A DNA stretch of 64,000 nt from Actinophytocola oryzae (GTDB lineage Bacteria > Actinomycetota > Actinomycetes > Mycobacteriales > Pseudonocardiaceae), in the NCBI RefSeq assembly GCF_004364325.1, contig NZ_SOCP01000001.1, forward strand, positions 434,001 through 498,000, read 5' to 3'. The position numbers and the translations under genes are program-made. The stretch's first letter is position 1, and each line of letters starts with the position of its first letter. Shown in pieces: positions 25,280 to 33,219 of the stretch. The notes under the pieces were generated by a model. The model saw only the letters and a program-made list of their open reading frames with translations, had not been told where the DNA came from and made no database searches.

Positions 25280-26386
25280 ATGCGAGTCGGATACACCACG
25301 ATCTTCCAGGGCGGCGGGGACGCCGACGACGACCAGCGCGTCTACACCGACGAGCTGGCGCTGTGCGACCTCGCCGAGCCGCTGGGCTTCGAGATGCTGT
25401 GGGGCGTCGAGCACCACTTCACCTCGTACACGATGTGCCCGGACCCGGTGCAGTTCCTGTCCTACATGGCCGGTCGCACGAAGGACATACTCCTCGGCTC
25501 CGGTGCGGTGATCCTGCCGTGGCACGACCCGGTGCGCGTGGCCGAGCAGGTCACGATGCTCGACCTGATGTCCGGCGGCCGGTTCGTCTTCGGCATGGGC
25601 CGTGGCCTCGGCCGCATCGAGTTCGAGGGACTGCGGATCCCGATGGACGAGTCGCGGGCGCGGTTCGTGGAGTCGGCCGAGATCGTGCTGCGCGCGCTGG
25701 AGACGGGCGTGCTGGAGGCGGACGGCAAGTACTACCAGATCCCGAGGCGTGACCTGCGGCCAAAGCCGGTGAAGAGCTTCCGCAACCGCCTGTACGCGGC
25801 GGCGGTGTCGCCGGAGTCGGTGCGGATCATGGCCGACGTCGGCGCAGGCATCCTCATCAACCCGCAGAAGGACTGGGAGGAGGTGTCCGCCGACATGCGG
25901 ACCTACCGCGACCAGTTCCGCGAGCTGAAGGGCATGACCGCGCCCGCGCCGATGGTCACCGGCTGGGTGTGCTGCGACCCCGACCCGGTCAAGGCCAGGG
26001 ACATGGCGCAGGAGTACATCGGCGCGTACTACGAGTCGGTGATGACCCACTACGAGCTCGGCGGGCGCCACTTCGAGAACACGCAGGGCTACGAGTACTA
26101 CCGCAACCTCGCGTCCTACATCCAGAACAAGGGCAGCTCGAAGGTCGTGGACAACTTCATCGAGCTGCAGATCTACGGCACGCCCGACCAGTGCTACGAG
26201 CGGATCATGGACATCCGGTCCAAGGTGGGCAACGACGGGTTCAACGCCGTGTGCTCGTTCTCGGGGATGACCCACGAGATGGCCGAGGCCAACATGCGGC
26301 TGTTCGCGGCGGAGGTCATGCCGCGCCTGAAGGAGGTGCCGCCGGTGGACTTCGCCGAGCTGGACGCCGCGGGAGCGCGGTCGTGA
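25280..26386 (+). CDS. LLM-class (luciferase-like) flavin-dependent oxidoreductase 1
   Basis: A 368-residue bacterial-luciferase-fold protein. Family features are LGFEMLWGVEHHFTSYTMCPDP, LLGSGAVILPWHDPVRVAEQVTMLD and the SGGRFVFGMGRG turn that binds flavin phosphate. The paralogue at 27311 shares VEHHF and the same layout, so the pair may be the alpha- and beta-like halves of a two-component monooxygenase using FMNH2 from the neighbouring reductase. Type II Baeyer-Villiger monooxygenases belong to this fold. Whether it oxygenates a ketone is inference from the adjacent lactonase-like gene. Confidence 0.86.
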   Translation: MRVGYTTIFQGGGDADDDQRVYTDELALCDLAEPLGFEMLWGVEHHFTSYTMCPDPVQFLSYMAGRTKDILLGSGAVILPWHDPVRVAEQVTMLDLMSGGRFVFGMGRGLGRIEFEGLRIPMDESRARFVESAEIVLRALETGVLEADGKYYQIPRRDLRPKPVKSFRNRLYAAAVSPESVRIMADVGAGILINPQKDWEEVSADMRTYRDQFRELKGMTAPAPMVTGWVCCDPDPVKARDMAQEYIGAYYESVMTHYELGGRHFENTQGYEYYRNLASYIQNKGSSKVVDNFIELQIYGTPDQCYERIMDIRSKVGNDGFNAVCSFSGMTHEMAEANMRLFAAEVMPRLKEVPPVDFAELDAAGARS

Positions 26387-27264
26387 CCGAGCCGAGGGTC
26401 GTCGCGAGCGGGCTCCGGTTCCCGGAGGGGCCGAGCCGGCTCGTTGACGGCGCGGTCGCGGTGGTCGAGATGAAGGGCGAGTCGGTCAGCCGGGTCTCGC
26501 CGGACGGGACCGTCACCGTGGTGGGTGACTGCGGTGGCGGTCCGAACGGCAGTGCGCTGGGCGCGGCGGGGGAGCTGTACGTCGCGAACAACGGGGGCCT
26601 GTCCGCGGAGGGCACCGGGTACTGGCACGCGCCGCGTGAGTTCGACGGGTGCGTCCAGCGCGTCGACCCCGACGGCACGGTCACCACGGTCGGCGGCGAG
26701 CTGCCCGGACCGGCGCCGCACCGGCCCAACGACCTGTGCTTCGGGCCGGACGGGACGCTGTACGTCACGGACAGTGCCAACTGGGAGGACCTGCGCGACA
26801 TCAGGCCGGGTCGGCTCGTGGCGATCAGTTCCGACGGTGCCCAGCTGGGGCACGTGGAGGTCCCGGCGATGCCCAACGGGGTCGCGTTCGGACCGGACGG
26901 GCGGTTGTACCTGAGCCAGTCGCTGACCAGGAAGGTGCTGGCGTTCGAGGTGTCCGGTGGGGAGTTCGGGGTGCCGGAGCAGGTCCTCAAGCTGGCCTCG
27001 GGCATGCCGGACGGCTTCTGCTTCGACGGCGACGGGTTGCTGTACGTGTGCGGGAGCATCGGCAACGCCGTCCACGTGTACGCCGACGGGGAGCTGAAGG
27101 AGTCCATCGAGACCGGGGACGGCACCCAGCCGACCAACTGCTGCGTCGGTGCCGACGGCGCCCTGTATGTCACCTTCGGACTCGCCGGGCAGCTGGTCGC
27201 CTACGACCTCGGGCTGACGCCGGGCCCTGTCCACACCGGATCGATCGCGGGAGGTGCCGCATGA
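26383..27264 (+). CDS. SMP-30/gluconolactonase-like hydrolase
   Basis: A 293-residue six-bladed propeller of the SMP-30/LRE family. Putative metal ligands are Glu15 in LRFPEGPSRL, Asn116 in HRPNDLCF, Asn165 in MPNGVAFGPDG and Asp210 in GMPDGFCFDGDG, the same order as in SMP-30 (Glu, Asn, Asn, Asp). Repeated GPDGxLYV blade motifs are visible. The family hydrolyses lactones with a divalent metal. Between two LLM monooxygenases it would suit opening of a lactone made by Baeyer-Villiger oxidation. GTG overlaps the LLM1 stop (GTGA); the stop overlaps a micro-ORF start. Confidence 0.87.
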   Translation: MTEPRVVASGLRFPEGPSRLVDGAVAVVEMKGESVSRVSPDGTVTVVGDCGGGPNGSALGAAGELYVANNGGLSAEGTGYWHAPREFDGCVQRVDPDGTVTTVGGELPGPAPHRPNDLCFGPDGTLYVTDSANWEDLRDIRPGRLVAISSDGAQLGHVEVPAMPNGVAFGPDGRLYLSQSLTRKVLAFEVSGGEFGVPEQVLKLASGMPDGFCFDGDGLLYVCGSIGNAVHVYADGELKESIETGDGTQPTNCCVGADGALYVTFGLAGQLVAYDLGLTPGPVHTGSIAGGAA

Positions 27265-27314
27265 GCGGAGCTTGCGGAGCGAATCGTCAACACTCGGGCG
27301 AGGGGGCGGCGTGA
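27261..27314 (+). CDS. 17-residue micro-ORF linking SMP-30 and LLM2 genes
   Basis: MSGACGANRQHSGEGAA. Starts in the stop of the SMP-30 gene (ATGA) and ends in the start of the LLM2 gene (GTGA). It is nearly identical at both ends to the micro-ORF at 16612-16668 (MSGACGA then GEGA), while the flanking genes are unrelated. The shared DNA runs from the ATG to the GAGGGGGCGG that serves the next gene as ribosome site. Whether the peptide is made is unknown. Confidence 0.5.
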   Translation: MSGACGANRQHSGEGAA

Positions 27315-28396
27315 AGCTGGCTTTGATGTACGAGCTGCCGGTGCCTCGGCCGTGGGCCGTGGACAGCGCCTACAACGCCTTCGAGAACGCGCTGCTGCAG
27401 ATCGAGCTGGCCGACCGGCTCGGGTTCCACAGCGTGTGGACCGTCGAGCACCACTTCCTCGACGAGTACTCGTTCTCCTCGGCTCCCGGCGTGTTCTACG
27501 GTGCCATCGCGGCCCGCACGGAGAACATCCGCATCGGCCACGGGGTCCGGTTGCTGCCGTTCCCGTACAACCACCCGGTGCGGGCGGCCGAGGCCGCGGC
27601 CACCGTGGACATCCTCTCCAAGGGGCGCCTCGAGTTCGGCACCGGCCGCTCGGGTACCCGTCGTGAGATCGAGGGTTTCGGCATCAGCCCGCCGGACACG
27701 CGGCCGATGTGGGAGGAGGCCCTCGAGGTCATCGTGGGCAGCTGGACCGAGGAGGAGTTCTCCCACGACGGCGAGTTCTTCACGCTGCCGCCGCGTGGCG
27801 TGGTCCCCAAACCGATGCAGCAGCCGCACCCGCCGATCTGGGGCGCCAGCTCCAGCGCCGACAGCCACGAGATCATCGGGCAGAAGGGCCTCGGCCTGCT
27901 GTCGTTCTCGGTGGCGGTGCCGCCGGAGGCCCTGATCAAGCGGATCGGCCGGTACCGCGACGGCCAGGAGAACATGAAGCCGGTCGGCAAGTTCGTCAAC
28001 AACCGGATCGCGACGTTCGCCCAGGCCCACTGCGCGGAGACCACGGCCCAGGCCCACGACGACTCGCGTGAGGCGTTCCCCTGGTACATCCAGACGTCGC
28101 TGAACCAGATCGCGGAGCTGGGTGCCTGGCAGGAGGGCACGAACCTCGGCAGCTACGAGTACGCCCGCAAGCTGCTCGGCGGCATGGAGCTGTCCGACCT
28201 CACGTTCGACTACCTCGTCCGGAACGAGACCGTCCTGTGTGGAGACCCGGATCACTTCGTGTCCATGTGCCGGCGCTACGAAGCCGTCGGCGTCGACATC
28301 TTGCTGCTCCTCGTGCAGTCGTACAACATCCCGCACGAGAAGGTGATGCGCTCCATCGAACTGATCGGCACCGAGGTAATGCCGAAGCTCGCCTAG
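27311..28396 (+). CDS. LLM-class flavin-dependent oxidoreductase 2
   Basis: A 361-residue luciferase-fold protein (LGFHSVWTVEHHFLDEYSFSSAPGVFYGAIAART, then RIGHGVRLLPFPYNHPVRAAE and SKGRLEFGTGRSGTRREIEGF). It resembles alkanal/alkane monooxygenase-type members more than LLM1 does. GTG at 27311 overlaps the micro-ORF stop. It most likely uses reduced flavin supplied by the HpaC-like reductase in the same operon. Substrate unknown. Confidence 0.86.
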   Translation: MKLALMYELPVPRPWAVDSAYNAFENALLQIELADRLGFHSVWTVEHHFLDEYSFSSAPGVFYGAIAARTENIRIGHGVRLLPFPYNHPVRAAEAAATVDILSKGRLEFGTGRSGTRREIEGFGISPPDTRPMWEEALEVIVGSWTEEEFSHDGEFFTLPPRGVVPKPMQQPHPPIWGASSSADSHEIIGQKGLGLLSFSVAVPPEALIKRIGRYRDGQENMKPVGKFVNNRIATFAQAHCAETTAQAHDDSREAFPWYIQTSLNQIAELGAWQEGTNLGSYEYARKLLGGMELSDLTFDYLVRNETVLCGDPDHFVSMCRRYEAVGVDILLLLVQSYNIPHEKVMRSIELIGTEVMPKLA

Positions 28397-28428
28397 AGTC
28401 CCTTTTAGCTCAACCCCGGGAGTGGACA

Positions 28429-29961
28429 ATGGGTGTCCAGGTTAACTCGCGCATCTCGGACTGGATCCGCATCAACGCCAGCACGGTGCCCGACCGGGCC
28501 TGCTTCGTCACCGACACCGACAACTACTCGTTCCGCGAGGTCAACAGCCGGGTCAACCGCCTCGCGTGGGAGCTGCGGCGGATGGGGGTGGCGAAGGGCG
28601 ACCGCGTGGCGCTCTTCGCCACCGACTCGCCGCAGTACGTGGAGACGCTGCTCGCCTGCATGAAGCTCGGCGCGGTGTACGTGCCGCTGAACTTCCGTCT
28701 CGCACAACCCGAGCTGCAGATGCTGCTCGCCACGGCCGAGGCGAAGGTCCTTTTCTTCTCCGACCGCTACACGGCCATGGTCCGCGCCCTGGACGTGCCC
28801 TGTCTCAAGGTGACCGTCAGCTACGACTCGAAGTCAGGGGACGAGTCGTACGAGGCACTGGTCGAGGCGGGCGAGGACGTCGAGATCGACGTGCCGGTCG
28901 GCGACGACGAGCTGGTGTGCCTCGCGTTCACCAGCGGCACGACCGCCCTGCCCAAGGGCGTCATGCACTCGCAGCGCATGGCCAAGCACATGGTCATGCA
29001 GTGCATCGTCGAGCGGCGGATGACCAACATCTCGTTCCACTACTCGGCGGCGCCGCTGTTCCACGTCGGCGGCATGCTCTACACGCTCTCCGGTGTCGCA
29101 CGTGGACACACCTCGCTCGTGCTGCCCGCGTTCGACCCGGCGACGGTCGCGCACTGGATGGCCCACCGCGGCCTCGACGGTGTCTTCCTGGTCCCGACCA
29201 TGATCGACACGCTGCTGCACGAGCCGGCCGTCATCGAAGGTGACTTCTCGAAGCTCGGCTCCATCGGCTACGGCGCCGCCCCCATGTCGCCAGCGCTGCT
29301 GAGACGGGCGATGGACCGGTTCCACTGCGACTTCATGAACATGTTCGGCGCGGGCACGGAGGCGGGCCTGCAGACGGTACTCACGCCGGAGGACCACCGG
29401 CGTGCGCTGGCCGGTCAGGAGCACCTGCTCGGCTCGATCGGCAAGGCGGGCATGGGTGTGGTGCTGCGCCTGTGCGACGACGATCTCAACGACGTGCCGG
29501 ACGGCGAGGTCGGCGAGATCGTGACCCGGTCGGACGCGGTCATGTCCGGCTACCTCGGCCAGCCCGAGGAGACCGCGAAGGTGATCGTGGACGGCTGGTT
29601 CCGCGGCGGCGACATGGCCTGGCGCGACGACGACGGCTACCTGTACCTGTCCGGGCGCAAGAAGGACATGATCATCCGCGGCGGGGAGAACATCTACCCG
29701 ATCGAGATCGAGGACGTGCTCGGCCGGTACCCGGGGGTGCGGGAGGTCGCCGTGGTCGGGGTGCCGGACGAGCACTGGGGTGAGGTCGTGCGGGCCCACG
29801 TCATCCTCGAGGCGGGCGCGCGGCTGGACGAGGAGCAGGTGCGGGCGTACTGCCGCGAGCGGCTGGCAGGCTACAAGGTGCCCGCCGTGTTCTCGGTGGA
29901 CGCGGAGTTCCCGCGCAACGCGAGCGGCAAGGTCCTCAAGCGCGAACTGCGTGCGGTCTAG
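28429..29961 (+). CDS. Acyl-CoA synthetase (AMP-forming, FadD-like)
   Basis: A 510-residue adenylate-forming ligase. The AMP-binding loop is AFTSGTTALPKGVMHSQ (about residue 165), followed by MNMFGAGTEAGLQ, WFRGGDMAWRDDDGYLYLSGRKKDMIIRGGENIYP, and Lys in the A10 motif NASGKVLKREL near the end. It activates a carboxylic acid to the CoA ester with ATP. GGGAG is six bases from the ATG. It ends the ribBA-LLM operon and could activate the acid released by the lactonase-like protein. The FadD3/FadD-type fold does not by itself fix the substrate. Confidence 0.88.
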   Translation: MGVQVNSRISDWIRINASTVPDRACFVTDTDNYSFREVNSRVNRLAWELRRMGVAKGDRVALFATDSPQYVETLLACMKLGAVYVPLNFRLAQPELQMLLATAEAKVLFFSDRYTAMVRALDVPCLKVTVSYDSKSGDESYEALVEAGEDVEIDVPVGDDELVCLAFTSGTTALPKGVMHSQRMAKHMVMQCIVERRMTNISFHYSAAPLFHVGGMLYTLSGVARGHTSLVLPAFDPATVAHWMAHRGLDGVFLVPTMIDTLLHEPAVIEGDFSKLGSIGYGAAPMSPALLRRAMDRFHCDFMNMFGAGTEAGLQTVLTPEDHRRALAGQEHLLGSIGKAGMGVVLRLCDDDLNDVPDGEVGEIVTRSDAVMSGYLGQPEETAKVIVDGWFRGGDMAWRDDDGYLYLSGRKKDMIIRGGENIYPIEIEDVLGRYPGVREVAVVGVPDEHWGEVVRAHVILEAGARLDEEQVRAYCRERLAGYKVPAVFSVDAEFPRNASGKVLKRELRAV

Positions 29962-29976
29962 GGTGGGGGCGACCAG

Positions 29977-29997
29977 CGCCCTGACCAGGCCAGGGCG
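29977..29997 (+). terminator. Hairpin after the acyl-CoA synthetase gene
   Basis: CGCCCTG (29977-29983) and CAGGGCG (29991-29997) form a 7-bp stem with a 7-base loop, 15 bases after the synthetase stop. There is no T run, so termination efficiency is uncertain. Confidence 0.4.
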
Positions 29998-30026
29998 TCA
30001 CCGACCGCGAGGGAGTTCGATCGGGA

Positions 30027-30695
30027 GTGGCCGCGCCACGTCAACGCCGCAAGCCGGAGGAGCCGCCGAGCGACATCGCGCGCAGGCGGCTGGAGCGGCG
30101 GCAGGCCGGCGGCCGTCGCTCGGACGCCCGCTGGGCGGAGATCCTCGCGGGTGCCGGGAAGGTGTTCACGCGGCTGGGCTACGGCCAGTCGACGCTGGAG
30201 GACGTGGCCACGGAGGTCGGCATCCGGCGGGCGACGCTGTACTACTACGTCGGGACGAAGGAGGAGCTGCTGGTCGGGCTCCTGCACGACCCGATCGAGA
30301 CCATGCGTACGCGGCTGGAGGAGGTCGCGGCCCAGCCGGTGCCGGCGCCGGAGCGGCTGGCCAGCGCGCTGCGCGAGTACGTGCGGACGATGACCGAGCT
30401 GCCGGAGCTGTTCATCTTCATGGGCGAGAACGTGCACCAGGTGATGTCGGGGCCGGAGGCGGACCACATCCGCGAGAACGCCGACCGGTACGGCCGGGTG
30501 CTGGCGCAGGTGATCCGGTCGGGCGCGGAGGCGGGAGAGTTCCGCACGGACATCGACCCGTCGGTCGCGGTCCTGGGCATCATCGGCATGTTCAACTGGA
30601 TGCACCGCTGGTACAACCCGAACGGCGACCGCAGCCTGTCCGACTTCGGCGAGGTGTTCATCGAGATGGCGCTGTCCTCGTTGTCGCCTCGGTAG
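30027..30695 (+). CDS. TetR-family transcriptional regulator
   Basis: A 222-residue regulator with a long basic N-terminal arm (about 35 residues, many Arg). The TetR helix-turn-helix follows: AGKVFTRLGYGQSTLEDVATEVGIRRATLYYYVGTKEELLVG. The C-terminal half is the ligand and dimer domain (GIIGMFNWMHRWYNPNG), as in actinobacterial TetR proteins that sense acyl-CoA. The start is a GTG at 30027 with GAGGGAG 12 bases upstream. It lies in the middle of the island and is the best candidate to bind the 18-bp palindromes at 23450, 23496 and 35467. Confidence 0.86.
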   Translation: MAAPRQRRKPEEPPSDIARRRLERRQAGGRRSDARWAEILAGAGKVFTRLGYGQSTLEDVATEVGIRRATLYYYVGTKEELLVGLLHDPIETMRTRLEEVAAQPVPAPERLASALREYVRTMTELPELFIFMGENVHQVMSGPEADHIRENADRYGRVLAQVIRSGAEAGEFRTDIDPSVAVLGIIGMFNWMHRWYNPNGDRSLSDFGEVFIEMALSSLSPR

Positions 30696-30768
30696 ACCGC
30701 GGGCTCGCCGTCGGTGAGGTGGCCCGCGTGCGCCTGACCGGCGTGCCGATCGACGTGGCCGTGCCGGC

Positions 30769-31494
30769 ATGACTCGCCGGGTCGCGTTCGTCACCGGCGG
30801 CGGCCGGGGCATCGGCGCGGCGACGGCCCGTCGGCTGGCGGCGGCCGGGGTGGCGGTGGTGGTCGCGGACCGGGACCTGGACGCGGCCCGTGCGGTCGCG
30901 GCGGCCGTGGACGGGCTCGCGGTCCGGGTCGACGTGTCCCGCCCCGACGAGGTCGACGCTGCGGTGGACGAGGCCGTGGCGTGGGGTGGCGGGTTGCACT
31001 TCGCGTACAACAACGCCGGTGTGCCGGGGGTTCGGGCGGAGCTGGGCGTGTATCCCGACGAGGTGTTCTGGCGGGTGCAGCGGGTCAACGTCGGCGGGGT
31101 GTTCGCGTGCATGCGGGCCGAGCTGCGGCACATGCTGGCGGCGGGCGGTGGCTCGATCGTGAACGCGGCGTCGGGGGCAGGCGTCGGCGGGGTGGCGGGT
31201 GCCGGGGCGTACGTGGCGAGCAAACACGCGGTGATCGGACTGACGAGGACGGCGGCGGTGGAGTACGCGTCACGAGGGGTGCGCGTGAACGCCGTGGCGC
31301 CCGGTCTGGTCCGCACCGCGATGGTCGACGGCCTGGAGGACTTCGAGGCGGCCCACCCGATCGGCCGGGCCGCGACTCCCGAGGAGGTGGCGGAAGCCGT
31401 GTGGTGGCTCCTGGACGGTGGTTCGTCGTTCGTGACGGGCGCTGTGGTCCCGGTGGACGGCGGCCTGACCGCCCAGATCCCGGGGTTGTCGTGA
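30769..31494 (+). CDS. Short-chain dehydrogenase/reductase 1
   Basis: A 241-residue classical SDR. It has the cofactor motif TGGGRGIG with Asp in VVVADRD (NAD preference), NNAG at about residue 82, catalytic Ser in IVNAASGAG, Tyr and Lys in YVASKHA and a PVDGG C terminus. It oxidises a hydroxyl or reduces a ketone, probably an alicyclic alcohol or hydroxyacyl-CoA. Its stop shares a base with the next small ORF (TGATG). Confidence 0.87.
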   Translation: MTRRVAFVTGGGRGIGAATARRLAAAGVAVVVADRDLDAARAVAAAVDGLAVRVDVSRPDEVDAAVDEAVAWGGGLHFAYNNAGVPGVRAELGVYPDEVFWRVQRVNVGGVFACMRAELRHMLAAGGGSIVNAASGAGVGGVAGAGAYVASKHAVIGLTRTAAVEYASRGVRVNAVAPGLVRTAMVDGLEDFEAAHPIGRAATPEEVAEAVWWLLDGGSSFVTGAVVPVDGGLTAQIPGLS

Positions 31495-31631
31495 TGACGG
31501 CGTCGCGGTTACCGGAGGCCGGCTGTCGGGTGTTGCGAGCCTGGGCAAGGGATGGGCGGTCTGCTCCGATGGCGGGTGTGGCGGTGTTGGTGGGCGGTGT
31601 TGTCGTGGCTCGGGTTGCGGGGTTGTCGTGA
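31494..31631 (+). CDS. 45-residue ORF wedged between two SDR genes (SDR-junction duplicate)
   Basis: MTASRLPEAGCRVLRAWARD and so on, ending ARVAGLS. Its start shares a base with the stop of SDR1 and its stop overlaps the GTG of SDR2 (GTGA). The start resembles the beginning of SDR2 (MTAAPRPAEAECRVLPAG), and its end repeats the end of SDR1: GGGGTTGTCGTGA is present at both junctions, 137 bases apart. It is therefore best read as a decayed duplicate of the SDR1/SDR2 junction that has kept an open frame. It contains a rare TTA codon at position 6. Function doubtful. Confidence 0.45.
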   Translation: MTASRLPEAGCRVLRAWARDGRSAPMAGVAVLVGGVVVARVAGLS

Positions 31632-32431
31632 CTGCGGCGCCTCGCCCGGCCGAGGCCGAGTGCCGGGTGTTGCCTGCCGGGGCGTTGGCGGGGCGGCTCG
31701 CGTTCGTGACCGGGGCCGGGTCGGGGATCGGGCGGGCTGTGGCCCTGCGGCTGGTGTCGCTCGGGGCTTCGGTGGTCGGGGTCGGGCGGCGGGAGGAGCG
31801 GCTGGCCGAGACCGCCGCCCTGGCCGGTGAGGGGTTTCGGTTCGAGGTGCTCGACGTGCGTGACCGGGATGCCGCTTCGGCACTCGTCGGCTCGCTCGGG
31901 GGGCTCGACCTGCTGGTCAACAACGCAGGCGGCCAGTTCGTCGCCCCTGTGGACAAGATCTCTCGGCGTGGGTTCGATGCCGTGGTCGACCTCAACCTGA
32001 CCGCGCCGGCGTCGCTCGTGCGGGCAGCCCGGCCGGGGCTCGTCGCGCGGCGGGGCCGGGTCGTCAACCTGTCGTTGTCCGCGCCGGAGCGGGGCATCGC
32101 CGGGCTCACGCACTCCGCCGCCGCCCGGGCCGGGATCGCCGCCCTGACGAAGGCACTCGCCGGTGAGTGGCGGGCCGACGGGGTCCGGCTCTTCTGTCTC
32201 GCGCCCGGGACCGTCCTCACGGCAGGCGTGGGGGAGGAACTGCCCGCCGAGGCACTCGACCGGATCGTCGAGGCCACCCCGCTCGGGCGGGACACCTCCC
32301 TCGCCGAGGTCGCCGAATGGGTGGCCGCCCTCGGTTCCGGGGTGGCCGACGCGGTCAGCGGCGCGATGATCGAGCTGGACGGCGGTTCCGGGCTGGTCGG
32401 CGCCGCGTCCCTGACGACGGGCCCGTCATGA
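31628..32431 (+). CDS. Short-chain dehydrogenase/reductase 2 (enoyl/dienoyl-CoA reductase-like)
   Basis: A 267-residue SDR with TGAGSGIG and NNAGG motifs, but the catalytic YxxxK is replaced by THSAAARAGIAALT, i.e. His and Arg. That HxxxARAG pattern is seen in SDR members related to trans-2-enoyl-CoA and 2,4-dienoyl-CoA reductases, which do not use the Tyr mechanism in the usual way. It therefore more likely reduces a CoA-bound double bond than a ketone. GTG overlaps the preceding small ORF; ATGA overlap with LLM3 downstream. Confidence 0.82.
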   Translation: MTAAPRPAEAECRVLPAGALAGRLAFVTGAGSGIGRAVALRLVSLGASVVGVGRREERLAETAALAGEGFRFEVLDVRDRDAASALVGSLGGLDLLVNNAGGQFVAPVDKISRRGFDAVVDLNLTAPASLVRAARPGLVARRGRVVNLSLSAPERGIAGLTHSAAARAGIAALTKALAGEWRADGVRLFCLAPGTVLTAGVGEELPAEALDRIVEATPLGRDTSLAEVAEWVAALGSGVADAVSGAMIELDGGSGLVGAASLTTGPS

Positions 32432-33219
32432 TCCACGCACTCCTGATCCCCAACGCCGGCTGGACCGAGCTGCTCGCGCGGGCGCGTCGCCTCGAGGACA
32501 TGGGCGTGGCGACGGTGTGGGTGGACGACCACGTGCTCAACCCCGCCCACCCCGAACAGCCCTGGCTCGACGCGTGGAGCCTCCTGCCGGCCATCGCCGC
32601 GTCGACGAGCCGGATCCGGCTGGGTCCTTTGGTGGCCAACGGGGTCCTGCGCTCACCCGCCATGCTGGTTCGGCAGGCACTGTCGGTCGCCCACATCTCG
32701 GACGGTCGCCTCGACCTCGGCCTCGGTGCGGGATATGCGGCAGCCGACCACGCCACCGGTGACGCGACCCCGTTCGCCGACCTGGTGTCCACAGTGGACG
32801 ACGCGTTGAAGGGTGAGCCGATTCTCGACGGGTTCCCCTCCCTCGCCCCGCTCGAACACCGCATCCCGCTCACGATCGCCGCGCACGGCCGCAAGGCCCT
32901 CCGGCTCGCCGCGACGTATGCGGATCGCTGGGTGTCCTACGGCGGGTTCGGCCTCGCGACGGACGAACTCCTCACGTTGACCCGTGAGCGCGTCGGGATC
33001 CTCGAGGAGGCCGGTACCCGACGGGTGACCCGCATGCTGCTCGCCGGCAGCCCTGCTGTCACCGCCGAGCCGATCTGGCAGTCCGTCGACGCCGCCGAGG
33101 ACTTCGTGGGCCGCTACCGTGCGGCGGGGATCGACGAGTTCACGTTCTACTACCCGCCCGGCCCGATGTGGTCGGATCCCCAGGCCGACAGGGTGTTCGA
33201 GGACTACGTCACCAGCTGA
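32428..33219 (+). CDS. LLM-class flavin-dependent oxidoreductase 3 (F420-type possible)
   Basis: A 263-residue short luciferase-fold protein (ARRLEDMGVATVWVDDHVLNP, RIRLGPLVANGVLRSPAMLVRQA, SDGRLDLGLGAGYAAADH). Its length and the WVDDH motif are closer to F420-dependent members of the family than to the FMN monooxygenases at 25280 and 27311, so a hydride-transfer role is possible. ATG overlaps SDR2 (ATGA). Its last 16 bases overlap the convergent aldo/keto reductase gene. Confidence 0.82.
   Translation: MIHALLIPNAGWTELLARARRLEDMGVATVWVDDHVLNPAHPEQPWLDAWSLLPAIAASTSRIRLGPLVANGVLRSPAMLVRQALSVAHISDGRLDLGLGAGYAAADHATGDATPFADLVSTVDDALKGEPILDGFPSLAPLEHRIPLTIAAHGRKALRLAATYADRWVSYGGFGLATDELLTLTRERVGILEEAGTRRVTRMLLAGSPAVTAEPIWQSVDAAEDFVGRYRAAGIDEFTFYYPPGPMWSDPQADRVFEDYVTS

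Noticed and set aside
29962..30026. A copy of the 18-bp palindrome before the TetR gene for autoregulation
   Set aside because: The short gap shows only a hairpin (29977-29997) and no match to the operator pattern.
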